Source of the DNA: Dunaliella salina
Lineage: Eukaryota; Chlorophyta; Chlorophyceae; Chlamydomonadales; Dunaliellaceae
Assembly: GCA_002284615.2 (NCBI GenBank)
Contig: MU069707.1
Coordinates: 364,501-377,714, forward strand
DNA: 13,214 nucleotides
Direction of reading: 5' to 3'
Shown: positions 1 through 7,372 of the stretch, piece after piece
How positions within the stretch are numbered: the first letter of the stretch is position 1
Layout: each line of letters begins with the position of its first letter
Notes under the pieces: model-generated
Told to the model about the DNA's origin: nothing
Databases searched by the model: none
What the model saw: only the letters and a program-made list of their open reading frames with translations
Made by a program: the position numbers and the translations under genes

Positions 1-30
<30 letters not shown>
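1..30. repeat. (TG)15 microsatellite
   Basis: Fifteen perfect TG dinucleotides run from the first base of the window, so the left end of the tract is not seen. It is a simple sequence repeat with no coding content. Confidence 0.97.
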
Positions 31-31
<1 letters not shown>

Positions 32-365
32 ATGCTGGCATACGCTCATGCTGGTTCCTGATAATGTTTGCAGAATGCTGTCACACCGTGTGGTGGCAAG
101 TGCTTTGCAAGACCAGAAGCTGAAGGTTGTGCACACAGTCCTGCTTGATTGTGGTGTGACCAATGCAAGAGCAGTGTAGTAGTGTAGTGGTGTAGTAGTG
201 TACTTGACTCACATTTCATTTTCGTCTTGGAAGCCAGGAGGATCCCATGTCCTTGGCCTCAAAAAAAAGTCCCTTTGCATCCCCACTAGCCCATGCCGTC
301 ACAGGTCACCAGTGACCAGAGAAATCAAGACAGCTTTTGAGAGATTCTAACTCACTTCGCAGCTG
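31..365. other. No gene seen; short GTAGTAGTGTAG minisatellite at 173-203
   Basis: I see no convincing reading frame or RNA gene here. The only structure is a degenerate minisatellite at 173-203, built from repeated GTAGTAGTGTAG/GTAGTGGTGTAG words, and an A8 run near 260. Confidence 0.6.
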
Positions 366-948
366 TTACAAATACGCCCTGATGGCGGTGCGTTTCAACC
401 CCTTATAATGCACAGCAACTGCGGGTGTTTCCATTGTTGTCACCAGGCGATTGATATTATTTTTTTCCTTTTTAGATCTGTTCATTTTCTCGGATTGGCC
501 TGAGCGGTCAATTTCTTTGTGCTCGTCAACACTGCCGCTCAACTCCGTCGTGATCAATGGTCACAAAAAAAATTTGTCCAACATCTTTTAAACCTCTGCC
601 CATGTCCCGGAGGGCTCCTTGAATAGGTGCTGTGAATGACAGGTAATGGATGTTTGTGCAGGAAATCCACTTGAGCATCTCCCGGGCGTGTACCGTAGCG
701 ACAGTGGGTATCTTGCGAGGTAAATAATTAATTCCTGGCGCCTCTCGCAAGATTGAGTGTCGTTCGAAATTAAGTTTAAACATTTGAAAAAAAAATTTTC
801 AAAGCTCGCAAGATGCGTACTTTCTAAGTGGAGCCTCCCAAGCGCTCAGACATGGACCCACATGCCCCCAAGGGGCAGAAGACCCTTTTTGACTTGGGGT
901 GCACAAAGTGGAAGCGGACAGAGGCTGATGGGCAGCCCAGGGAGCTCC

Positions 949-1053
949 GCACCCGTCTGGAGCCATCTCTTGCTGCCTGCAGCAGCTGTCATTGCTGCCA
1001 GGCCCCCTCCCCACCCCCCAAGCCCCGTACCCTGCACCCGTCTGGAGCCATCC
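949..1053. repeat. 85-bp-spaced direct repeat inside the MITE
   Basis: A block starting GCACCCGTCTGGAGCCATC occurs at 949 and again at 1034, a spacing of 85 bp. This looks like a local duplication in the GC-rich core of the element. Confidence 0.7.
1003..1026 (-). other. G-quadruplex-forming motif (minus strand)
   Basis: The plus strand reads C5-T-C4-A-C6-AAG-C4. The minus strand therefore has four G-runs of at least four bases with loops of 3, 1 and 1 nt, which fits the usual rule for a stable quadruplex; the plus strand fits an i-motif. It lies in the middle of the inverted-repeat element. Confidence 0.75.
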
Positions 1054-1574
1054 CTTCCTCCCCACAAGCCCTCTGGGTGCAGCTTGTCAGGGTGAGGCTT
1101 CTTGGGCAGCAGGAGGGTGTGGCTGTGGGGTTGCATGGAGTTTAGAGGGAATGAAGGTTACATGGAGAACTGACCTGGGACCAGGGGACTGAAGATTGCA
1201 AGGAGAATTGATAGCGTTAAGGACCAGGGCCTGAACCAGTTGTTGCAGTTCGCAAGCTTTGCTGATGTTGCCATTCTGAGGAGTTCGCAAATTTTGCTAA
1301 CTTGTAGACCCCCCTCGCAAGTTTTTAAGGCGCAGAAAAATTATTAAATTGTTTTGGGCACCTCGCAAGATAGGTGCGTCGTAAGATAGTAGTGTCGCTA
1401 CGGTAGTGTGCCGGGCTGTTTCAAAATTTCAGTGCGCTTCTCTGGTGTCTCATTTTTAAGACATTTGAGAAGCTTGTATACACAGACTTGCGCGCATGCA
1501 GATTGTATATCATGCACTCCAAGCAGCGCCCTCATGCTCTTATGTTTTGCTTGGCAACGTTTTCTTTTTTGCAT

Positions 1575-1989
1575 CGCAGTTGCATTGTGCCTGTTGAGCG
1601 GGTTTGGTCACTTTTTGACACCACGCTTCACGTTCCCTTTATCGCGTTGGACGCGCAGGCCTGCTTCACAATGCGCGCTTAACTAAGTCGAACACGTATT
1701 AGAAATTCATGAACCAGACTGATATCTAAACATTAGCCTCATTCGTTTCTGCTTGCCTGAAAAAGAATACAAAGAAAAAACCAGAGGGGGACAAGTCGCT
1801 GATGAATCTTTGTAGTCTTCAAGTGCCTCAGCAAGTGTTCATGCTTTACCAAGTGCTTCAGGACACAAGCCCATCGGCTATATGACTCTGTGTCCTGATG
1901 ATGGAAACACTGTTCTTTCGGCCTTGCTGATTCTTAGCTGCTCTCGCTACATCCGGGCTCACGGCGAAGGTGCTTTTGCATTATATTCG
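1575..1989. other. No supported gene; one short hairpin
   Basis: No recognisable gene. A 9-bp perfect inverted repeat (CAGGACACA at 1859-1867 against TGTGTCCTG at 1889-1897, 21-nt loop) is the only structure I noticed. A plus-strand frame ending at 1682 contains a short VPVERVWSLFD peptide that faintly recalls the hAT dimerisation region, too weak to call. Confidence 0.5.
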
Positions 1990-2405
1990 ATGCTTCATTG
2001 AGATATCGATATGTATTTCTATTAAATTGTAAGTACACGAGGTGCAACCGGGGTCAAGTGTCACATTTGCTGTGGCGCTTGTGAGGTTACAGAGGGTTTT
2101 TGTAAAAATTACAGGGTCCATCTGTGCTTCCGTACTTAGCCAAGTACAAGTACAAGTTGCTACTTGTGATCAGGTTTGGCTAGATCTCATCCCCCTTCAT
2201 GCCTGAACTTTTCTTTTTCCCTCCCCTTTTTCAGATCTGACTAGAGGGCATGTTGATCTGACTCTGAAATACATATTTACTGCTTGAATTTTATTTTCTG
2301 CTCTCTTCTCTTTTATCTTTAGAGGTGCTAGGCATGGCGTTCAAAACTTGATAAATACAACTATACATCTGTATCTAGCTTAAGCTTCTTTGCAATGGCA
2401 ACAGC
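1990..2405. repeat. Diverged partial copy of the local repeat unit, then unassigned DNA
   Basis: Around 2010-2100 the order of words (a TATTAAATT-like stretch, GTACACGAGGTGCAACC, GGGGTCAAG at 2050, then ACATTTGCTGTG) matches the core of the better-preserved units at 2626, 3230 and 3573 with many substitutions. It is the oldest-looking member of the array. From about 2110 to 2405 I see no repeat match and no gene. Confidence 0.5.
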
Positions 2406-3009
2406 TGAGCATGCACCTGTACACTGGGATAGAACCTTTGGTGGACATGACCATGCATACTGAAAGAAGACATACCCTTGTTCAAGTGCTGAAGGTCCTT
2501 GGCTGCTGCCACTGCGACTCAGTCCTCCAAACAGGCGTGTTCCGTCCACGTTTGTGTAAATTTATATTAAGCATTCGAATATTAAGGAACTAAACAAAAT
2601 AAATTTAAGGACGCAAAGCGCAATAGGGGTCAAGCGTTACATTTGCTGTGACCGTAAGAAGCTTAAAAGGCAAATGTTTGATCAATATAGAATCAATCGA
2701 AATTGATTGAAGTCCAACCTCGGCCTCGGCCTCCGGCCTCGGTCCAGCCCGCGGCTTGGAACCACTGGCCTCGGGCGCCCCGCGGCTTGGAAACACACCG
2801 TTAATGCCAAGCCGCGGGCGGCCAAGGCTACGAGGAGCACACAGCCAAGAGGCTCCGGAAACAGAACTGTGTGCACAGTGTTGCAGTATCGCAAGAAGCT
2901 GTTACCTAAGGAATGTAGAATCAATGGAGTAATTAAATGCATGCTGCATTTGTGTGCACAAGTAGCAGTGGGTGCCAATCAGCTGCCAATAGGGCAAAAG
3001 AAAGAGGCC
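2406..3009. repeat. Repeat unit A (about 604 bp, unclassified family)
   Basis: This is the most complete unit. It begins TGAGCATGCACCTGTACACTGG, passes through GGTCCTTGGCTGCTGCC (2493), an AT-rich stretch, GGGGTCAAGCG (2626) and a GC-rich CGGCCTCGG tract, and ends just before the same start word recurs at 3010. The 604-bp spacing to the next start word gives the period. No protein is conserved between units, although the minus strand repeatedly yields a GGLSRSGSSQG peptide from conserved DNA. The family is unknown to me; it could be a satellite or tandemly captured non-autonomous elements. Confidence 0.7.
2779..2818. repeat. 12-bp perfect hairpin in repeat unit A
   Basis: CCCGCGGCTTGG (2779-2790) and its exact complement CCAAGCCGCGGG (2807-2818) enclose a 16-nt loop. 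An extra direct copy of the left arm lies at 2748-2759. The same stem recurs in unit C with a different loop. Confidence 0.85.
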
Positions 3010-3411
3010 TGAGCATGCACCTGTACACTGGGGTAGAGCCCTGGGTGGATACGAACATGCAGACTGAAAGAAGACATACTGTTGTCCAAGCGTTAAACGT
3101 CCTTGGCTGCTGCCACTGCGACTCAGTCCTCCAAACGGGCGTGTTGCGTTCATGTTTGTGTTATTTTGTACAAAGTATTCGAATANTAAAGAGTTNAACA
3201 AAATAAATTTAAGCACGCAAAGCGCAACAGGGGTCAAGCTTTGCATTTGCTGTGACCGTAAGAAGTTNAAAAGGCGAATGTTTAATAGATATNGAAGCAA
3301 TNNAAATCAGAAANAATCNAGTTAAANACNGAGTTCCCAATGCCGCGGCTGTGGGGGTCCGCCGCTGGGCGGACCTCGGCCTTCGGCCTCGGTCCAGCCC
3401 GCGGCTTGGAA
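3010..3411. repeat. Repeat unit B (shortened, with ten N bases)
   Basis: It starts with the same TGAGCATGCACCTGTACACTGG word as unit A and stays collinear as far as GCCCGCGGCTTGGA near 3410. There it joins unit C directly, lacking roughly 260 bp that unit A has after that motif. Ns lie at 3186, 3196, 3268, 3293, 3302, 3303, 3314, 3319, 3327 and 3330. GTCCGCC...GGCGGAC near 3357-3374 forms an imperfect version of the palindrome in unit C. Confidence 0.7.
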
Positions 3412-3698
3412 TCAGAATATACTATAGTTCAAGTACTAAAGGTCCTTGGCTGCTGCCACTGCGACTCAGTCCGCCAAAGGGGCGTCTCGCGTTCGCGTTT
3501 GTTTTTATTTGTATTAAGTATTTGAATATCAACGAGTTTAACGAAATAAGTTTAAGCACGCAAAGCGCAACATAGGTCAAGCGTTGCATTTGCTGTGACC
3601 GTAAGAAGTTTAAAAGGCGAATGTTTAATAAATATAGAAGCAATCGAAATTAGAAAGAATCCAGTTAAACACAGAGTGTTACGCGACGCGGCAGTGGG

Positions 3699-3718
3699 GG
3701 TCCGCCGCGCGGCGGACC
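3699..3718. repeat. 20-bp perfect palindrome (GGTCCGCCGCGCGGCGGACC)
   Basis: The sequence equals its own reverse complement over 20 bases. In unit B the corresponding site has a 4-base interruption, so the arms persist while the centre varies. Confidence 0.9.
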
Positions 3719-3740
3719 TCGGCCTTCGGTCTCGGTCCTG

Positions 3741-3782
3741 CCCGCGGCTTGGAAACATACCGATTAGGTGCCAAGCCGCGGG
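3741..3782. repeat. 12-bp perfect hairpin in repeat unit C
   Basis: The same arms as at 2779-2818 (CCCGCGGCTTGG and CCAAGCCGCGGG, here 3741-3752 and 3771-3782) enclose an 18-nt loop. The stem is identical between units, whereas the loop length and sequence differ. Confidence 0.85.
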
Positions 3783-3826
3783 GCCGCTTGCTGAGAAGGG
3801 TTCAGCAGGCTGCATCAGTCGAAGAG

Positions 3827-3886
3827 CAAGAATTGTGCAGGAGGCAAATGTTATAACAAGAATTGTACAAGAGGCAAATGTTATAA
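3827..3886. repeat. 30-bp tandem duplication
   Basis: CAAGAATTGT..GGCAAATGTTATAA occurs twice back to back (3827-3856, 3857-3886) with about two mismatches. Confidence 0.9.
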
Positions 3887-4011
3887 TTATAGCATTAAAT
3901 GCTGCAAATGTAAAAATGTAAGTACGCAGTTGTATACAAGCAAACGTATCAGGAATTCAGCATCAATCATGTATGCTGCTAGAAGGTCATGTGTGTCAAT
4001 GGCGCCATCAG

Positions 4012-4186
4012 CTTGTACTTTTAGTACCATTCAAAGCACATATTATTGCTTCAGCACTGCAGGTCCTTGGCTGGCTAGCGCTGCTGTCTTCACAACTTAG
4101 TCCTCCTGGCAGGCGTGCTACGTCCACGTTTGTATTATTTTGTATTAAGAATCTGAATATAAAGGAGTTCAACACCGGACCCCCGC
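4012..4186. repeat. Repeat unit D, partial and diverged
   Basis: AGGTCCTTGGCTGG at about 4061, a TCCTCC.GGCGTGCTACGTCCACGTTTGT stretch and TGTATTAAGAATCTGAATATAAAGGAGTTCAAC follow the same order as units A to C. The copy then jumps to ACCGGACCCCCGC, where the miniature LTR element begins. It appears internally deleted. Confidence 0.6.
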
Positions 4187-4335
4187 TGTAACGTGACGGT
4201 TGCGCTAGGCCACAAGGACCGAGCCATATCCGATGTCCACTGGGACACCTTCGCGATACATATAGTACCGGGTGGAGTTGCACCACAGCCTCTTGGCATC
4301 CTATGCACTCCGTTCGCCACTATTACATTGTACTC
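4187..4335 (-). repeat. 3' LTR of the TRIM-like element
   Basis: Left copy of the direct repeat. On the minus strand it follows the polypurine tract. It lacks the 8-bp segment present near 4542-4551 in the other copy. Confidence 0.7.
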
Positions 4336-4346
4336 TCCCCCCCCTT
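4336..4346 (-). other. Polypurine tract of the TRIM-like element
   Basis: The minus strand reads AAGGGGGGGGA immediately upstream of the 3' LTR, the expected position for the plus-strand primer of reverse transcription. Confidence 0.6.
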
Positions 4347-4482
4347 AAGCCGCACCATGTCCGTACTCCGTGTCCGTACTTCGCTTCTCCTACAAGCTTT
4401 TCCCAGACGCACGTTTCCCTGGACGCATGGCCTAATCCAATGCGGCGGGTGGGGTTCCAACTGGGGACACAAAGGTTGCAGT

Positions 4483-4499
4483 ACCTTCTGGCGCTACCA
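4483..4499 (-). other. Primer-binding site, probably for initiator tRNA-Met
   Basis: The minus strand reads TGGTAGCGCCAGAAGGT two bases after the 5' LTR. Its complement ends in CGCTACCA. It would give a tRNA 3' end with CCA, discriminator A73, U72 (hence A1:U72, characteristic of eukaryotic initiator tRNA-Met) and a T-stem ending ACCTTC. The tRNA identity is an inference from these features, not a match to a known gene. Confidence 0.6.
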
Positions 4500-4501
4500 A
4501 G

Positions 4502-4658
4502 TGTAACGTGACGGTTGTGCTAGGCCACAAGGACCAAGCCATATGCGGTGGCCGGATGTCCACTAGGACACCTTCGCGATACATATAGTACCGGGTGGAG
4601 TTGCACCACAGCCTCTTGGCTTCCTGCGCACTCCGTTCGTCACTATTACATTGTACTC
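4502..4658 (-). repeat. 5' LTR of the TRIM-like element
   Basis: Right copy of the direct repeat. On the minus strand it precedes the primer-binding site. Confidence 0.7.
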
Positions 4659-4827
4659 GGCTTGGAAAGAAAAAACTACGTAGGCAGAGAAACTCTCCCT
4701 ATATCAATTAAGGAAGAGGAGACACATAGACTCAAAAAAGAGCCGTGTGCCCCCTTCACCACAAGGTATGAAAAAGAGAGTGCTAATGTGGATCTGGGTT
4801 GTTACTAGAAGCACCTCACTCTAGAAC

Positions 4828-5950
4828 CTAGCTGTGGGAAGTATTCTTGTTTTCAATAGCGCGGCGTGTGGTGACTAGTTTGTGGGCATACTGAACAGAA
4901 TGGGCATGAAGTTGTTGAGCAAGCTTCGTGGCACGCCGGTGATCCATTCCTAGATGTTTGAATTGCTTCAGGGCATGCTCAGTGTAAATAGTTCCACCGA
5001 CACCAAGGAGAATAGGGTGAATTGTAACAACTTTAGCGTTTATAAGTTTACAAAGGTCTGCATGCTGCTGCTTTGCCGCGTTCAACTGATGCACTGGCCT
5101 TGTGTCTTCACAGAACTTGATTTTTATTAGGTGCACATGGCGTTCATTTGCATGAAGTTCATGGGGTTGCCTCATGCGGCTAGTTCTGGTGGTCCTCCGT
5201 GAGGAAATGCGCAAAGCGTGATGGTAATGGGTAGGAGAAACACCGTTAGAAGTATGTTTGGCATTAAAAGGGGTGATCAGAACAGCATCTAGATCTGGTC
5301 GACTGGAGTTGAGTCTTTTCATTTCTAGAAGGTTGCGAGGGAAGAAGTAGGCAGGTAAAGTTCTGTTTGAGGCATGTGCAGGGAGTTGGAGGTTGTGTTG
5401 AGGAAGCTTAAAATCGCTTCCAATGTCTGTGTATACTAGACCTGTCCCTACAGGGCATTTGCTGAGGGCTTTTGTAATCATTCTGCCTGCAATGTTATGG
5501 CGCTCAGTTTTCATGTTGGAGATGACATGGTTTTGGCAGCCTGAGAGCATGTGTAGTGCGCTGTCCAAATTATGGCAGCCTGGGAGGGGGCAAGATGTAT
5601 CAGTTGACCTTCTAAAACGTACTGCATGTTTTTGTTTGTAGAGGGTGCCTGCGCGGTACTGTGGGATGGAACGGTTCATGGGTACGAAAATGTTGGGCAT
5701 ATTTCTGAAGGCATTGCTGATTTTTGTATCTTCTTGCGGTAATGAGTTTTTATAGTGAGAGTAGTAGCCTGTTTTGGCATTAGCATATCCAAGCTTGTGT
5801 TTAGAATGCATGTGGGATTTGAGGGCGTTTTGAAGATTGGGGATATAGGTGAGCTTGTGGGCGGGTGGTGGACCCGCAGATGTACCTGCAGCATGCACTC
5901 TTCCTTTCTCGGCTAACCAGAAAATATTTAGAAATGGATTTCCACCAGGG
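4828..5950 (-). CDS. CCHC finger plus restriction-like endonuclease (REL) domain of a non-LTR element
   Basis: This is an uninterrupted stretch of about 370 codons ending in TAG at 4828-4830. The frame stays open upstream to 6027, but similarity to the element starts only near 5950, where the RNase H frame should join. Counting from 6027, it has a CCHC finger C146-X4-C151-X7-H159-X4-C164, then RHN (176-178), then RPD (243-245). This is the known order for restriction-like endonucleases of R2-type and Dualen elements, which nick target DNA. A conserved-looking tail holds ILLGVGGTIY (339-348) and a basic TRR stretch. The LIKIKF segment (300-305) resembles the second half of a PD-(D/E)XK site, with Lys302 where an acidic residue would be expected, so this copy may be inactive. 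Confident as a retroelement nuclease, less so on catalytic residues. Confidence 0.65.
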
Positions 5951-6371
5951 CTGCACCAGGGATCTCGGTGTTTGCCACGCAGTTCAGGGCTTGCTTTGCC
6001 TGATGTTTTGCAATGGCATCCGCACATTCATTTCCAGCAATGCCAGCATGGGACTTCACTATGTAAATTCGAATTTTGGTATGGAAGTCTCTAATGAGAG
6101 TTGAAATCATTTCAAGGACGTCTCCTTAGATATGCCTGAGGTGTCTTTCAGGATAAAGAAGTTGTTTACGTATTTGGTTGAAAGAGACGGGGCTGTCTGA
6201 TGCAATATCTGCATTTTTGGTGATGATAACAGCAGCAATTGCTGCTCATTTAGCTTTAAAGTGCTTGGAGACGTGTTGTTCGTCAAATGGGAGGCGTTCC
6301 ATTTTATTAGAACCTGGCATGTGAGCATGCATGGGATTTAGGACAGGGTGGCTGCTGACATTCGTCAGCTT
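5948..6371 (-). pseudogene. RNase H domain of the non-LTR element, broken
   Basis: The frame contains AAIAAVI, then IASDS with a catalytic-type Asp, then FNQIRKQLLYPE, and finally VKSHAGIAGNECADAIAKHQA, the hallmark C-terminal part of retroelement RNase H1. TGA at 6246-6248 falls next to the place where the catalytic Glu (an AEL-type motif) should be; here the codon before it reads Lys. TAA at 6126-6128 is a second stop. The first catalytic Asp (DGS-type motif) was not found. A one-base loss in the GGG run at 5948-5950 would explain the shift into the endonuclease frame. Confidence 0.7.
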
Positions 6372-7079
6372 CTACTCTGTGGCTTCTTTTAAATCTCCTT
6401 TCAGGCCCTGTAGCCAGTCTTTGTTATGGTTGTTAAGATGGACTCGAGCTGCTGTGTTCCAAACAGCAAAGATACAAAGGTCACAGGTATGCTTAGATAG
6501 AGGTACCTCTTGGTTAGGGCAGGATTGAGGGGCACTGTAACTAAGTTTTTCGTGAGGTATGGTTCCAAGTTTGTAATAGAGGTGGGGGTAGGCAGTGAAA
6601 AAGTTTGGGGTAGGGGTTGGTTATCATGTTCTTATTCCAAGCGGGAAGGAACATGAATGTAGCAGTGGCTTCTGTGTTGAAAATGGCAGAGTAAATGGCA
6701 TGTTGCAAAGCTTGGGTCATGATCCCCTCGTCATAAATGGGATGGCAGACCGAGAACTTCTCTTGAAGCCCGAAAATTTTGATGAGGTGTCATGCGTGAG
6801 AGCATCCGCGTGCGCTCCGTGTAGCTGGAGCATGAGTGATTGGGATTTAGCTCCTGTACCATAGGCTTTTTCTGCAGCTCCTGCTGCAAACCTGGAGAGA
6901 CTCTTAGCTTGTGTGCATGTGAACCTGGTGTACCATGTCTCCTTTTGTGCCTTAGCAACTCTGTCATCAGTGTCTTGTGTAGCTGGAGGACTCGTCAGAG
7001 TCCGACTTCCGTCATCAATAAACTTGAGCCCTTCTAAGGCCGCTGCCGTGTGCAGTAAGACTTGAAGTTTTATTTCCTT
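6372..7079 (-). pseudogene. Unassigned region upstream of RNase H in the non-LTR element
   Basis: Three collinear segments look coding. Segment one (7079-6717) contains LLHTAAALEGLKFIDDGSR and an Ala/Leu-rich stretch ending LMLQLHGAHAD. Segment two, in another frame (6720 to about 6600), contains TATFMFLPAWNKN. Segment three (6599-6375) contains YYKLGTIPHEKLSYSAP, a Cys/His cluster (C...H-T-C-D-L-C) and FAVWNTAARVHLNN, and ends at TAG 6372-6374. The frame change near 6600 coincides with an A5 run (6598-6602). I know no function for this block. The LLPAW-like core followed by a W-rich strand faintly recalls the second half of adenine-methyltransferase-like domains, but no (D/N)PP(Y/F) motif is present. 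Confidence 0.5.
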
Positions 7080-7300
7080 TTATCTCATGATTTTCCTGTG
7101 GCTTTGGTTGAGCAGTTAGTTCGTGTGGTCAGGGTTGTTTGTTACCCTGGTCTCTCTCTCTTTGAATCAATTCGTCATCCCCGAGTGTACCAACCTGCAC
7201 AAGCCATCATCAGACTCAGAGCCCGGCGTATATTCAGGCTGCGTCCGGTGAGTAGTACAGGAGGAAGTCAAGCAAGGAAGCATCCCAAGCATCTAGCCAG

Positions 7301-7372
7301 TGCCATCTGCCTCTCCCAAGGTCCAGGCACACCCTTCCAGTACCATCTGCCCCTCCCAGGGTCCAGGTACAC
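7301..7372. repeat. Two-copy tandem repeat, 40-bp period
   Basis: GCCATCTGCCTCTCCCAAGG-type sequence (7302) recurs at 7342 as ACCATCTGCCCCTCCCAGGG. Both copies are followed by GTCCAGG.ACAC, with a few substitutions between them. Confidence 0.8.

Larger units (their letters stand above)
691..1405. mobile_element. Non-autonomous TA-flanked inverted-repeat DNA transposon (MITE-like)
   Basis: The 11-bp sequence CCGTAGCGACA at 693-703 is perfectly inverted at 1393-1403, and both ends are bordered by TA (691-692, 1404-1405). A further inverted pair, TATCTTGCGAGG at 709-720 and its complement at 1361-1372, extends the terminal symmetry with a spacer of unequal length. Subterminal CTCGCAAG-type words recur at 744-753, 805-814, about 1250, 1285 and 1315. 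The word at 744-753 can pair with 710-719 to form a 10-bp stem. TA duplication suggests the Tc1/mariner-pogo group. The right end can also be read as CACTA, which would suggest EnSpm, but the left end does not match CACTA. No transposase is encoded; the proline-rich frames inside follow from C-rich DNA. Confidence 0.6.
526..1574 (-). pseudogene. Candidate small basic-protein ORF split by an inserted mobile element
   Basis: On the minus strand an ATG at 1572-1574 opens a frame that runs to the element boundary at 1406. It resumes without a shift at 690 and stops at the TGA at 526-528. Leaving out 711 bp plus one TA copy gives 112 codons including the stop, with no internal stop. The predicted product begins with a very basic stretch (MQKRKRC) and has a Lys- and Leu-rich middle. 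I recognise no domain. It could be a host exon, part of an older transposon, or a chance frame. A second minus-strand frame (366-557, Lys/Glu-rich, opened by TTG) overlaps its 3' end and is equally unassigned. Confidence is low because the evidence is frame continuity alone. Confidence 0.3.
3412..4011. repeat. Repeat unit C with palindrome and hairpin
   Basis: Collinear with unit A from the TTCAAGT..AAGGTCCTTGGCTGCTGCC segment (3441) through the GGTCAAGCG core (3573) to the GC-rich end. It contains a 20-bp perfect palindrome (3699-3718) and the 12-bp hairpin (3741-3782). Beyond 3790 similarity to unit A fades, and an internal 30-bp tandem duplication follows. Confidence 0.65.
4187..4658 (-). 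mobile_element. TRIM-like miniature LTR retrotransposon
   Basis: Two direct repeats, 4187-4335 (149 bp) and 4502-4658 (157 bp), differ by seven substitutions and an 8-bp indel and enclose about 166 bp of non-coding DNA. On the minus strand the right copy is the 5' LTR. Two bases after it lies a 17-nt primer-binding-like site, and a purine tract with G8 adjoins the left copy (3' LTR). Both repeats share TGTAACG at the plus-strand left end; the other end is ...TTACATTGTACTC, so the exact LTR edge there is uncertain. There is no gag or pol, as in terminal-repeat retrotransposons in miniature. No clear 5-bp target duplication is visible. Confidence 0.7.
4828..7079 (-). mobile_element. Decayed 3' portion of a non-LTR retrotransposon (Dualen/RandI-like)
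   Basis: Collinear coding relics run from about 7079 down to the stop at 4828. In order they are an unassigned region, RNase H, a CCHC finger and a restriction-like endonuclease. The reading frame switches at about 6720, 6600 and 5949, and stop codons interrupt it at 6717-6719, 6372-6374, 6246-6248 and 6126-6128. There is no reverse transcriptase, and similarity stops near 7079, which fits the 5' truncation typical of target-primed reverse transcription. RNase H together with a restriction-like nuclease is known for Dualen elements of Chlamydomonas; assignment to that clade is an inference. No poly(A)-like tail was identified between 4659 and 4827. Confidence 0.65.

Noticed and set aside
757..1145. 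Several overlapping Pro/Ser/Cys-rich reading frames on both strands
   Set aside because: They lie inside the inverted-repeat element, overlap in every frame and reflect C-rich composition and a duplication; no domain or start context supports them.
1408..1686. Plus-strand frames with a VPVERVWSLFD peptide suggesting a hAT transposase C-terminus
   Set aside because: Only a handful of residues match, neighbouring conserved hAT blocks are missing, and a minus-strand frame overlaps. Chance is the simpler reading.
2361..3643. Recurring minus-strand peptide GGLSRSGSSQG in several frames of the repeat array
   Set aside because: The DNA word is conserved because it is part of the repeat unit. Frames start and stop at different places in each copy and the flanking peptides differ, so it is not a protein family.
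4441..4499. tRNA-like stretch (minus strand TGGTAGCGCC ... GTTGGAACCCC resembling A and B boxes, with an AAGGT/ACCTT stem)
   Set aside because: No acceptor or D stem can be formed and the anticodon loop is one base short. Its position two bases from the LTR fits a primer-binding site better than a tRNA gene or SINE head.
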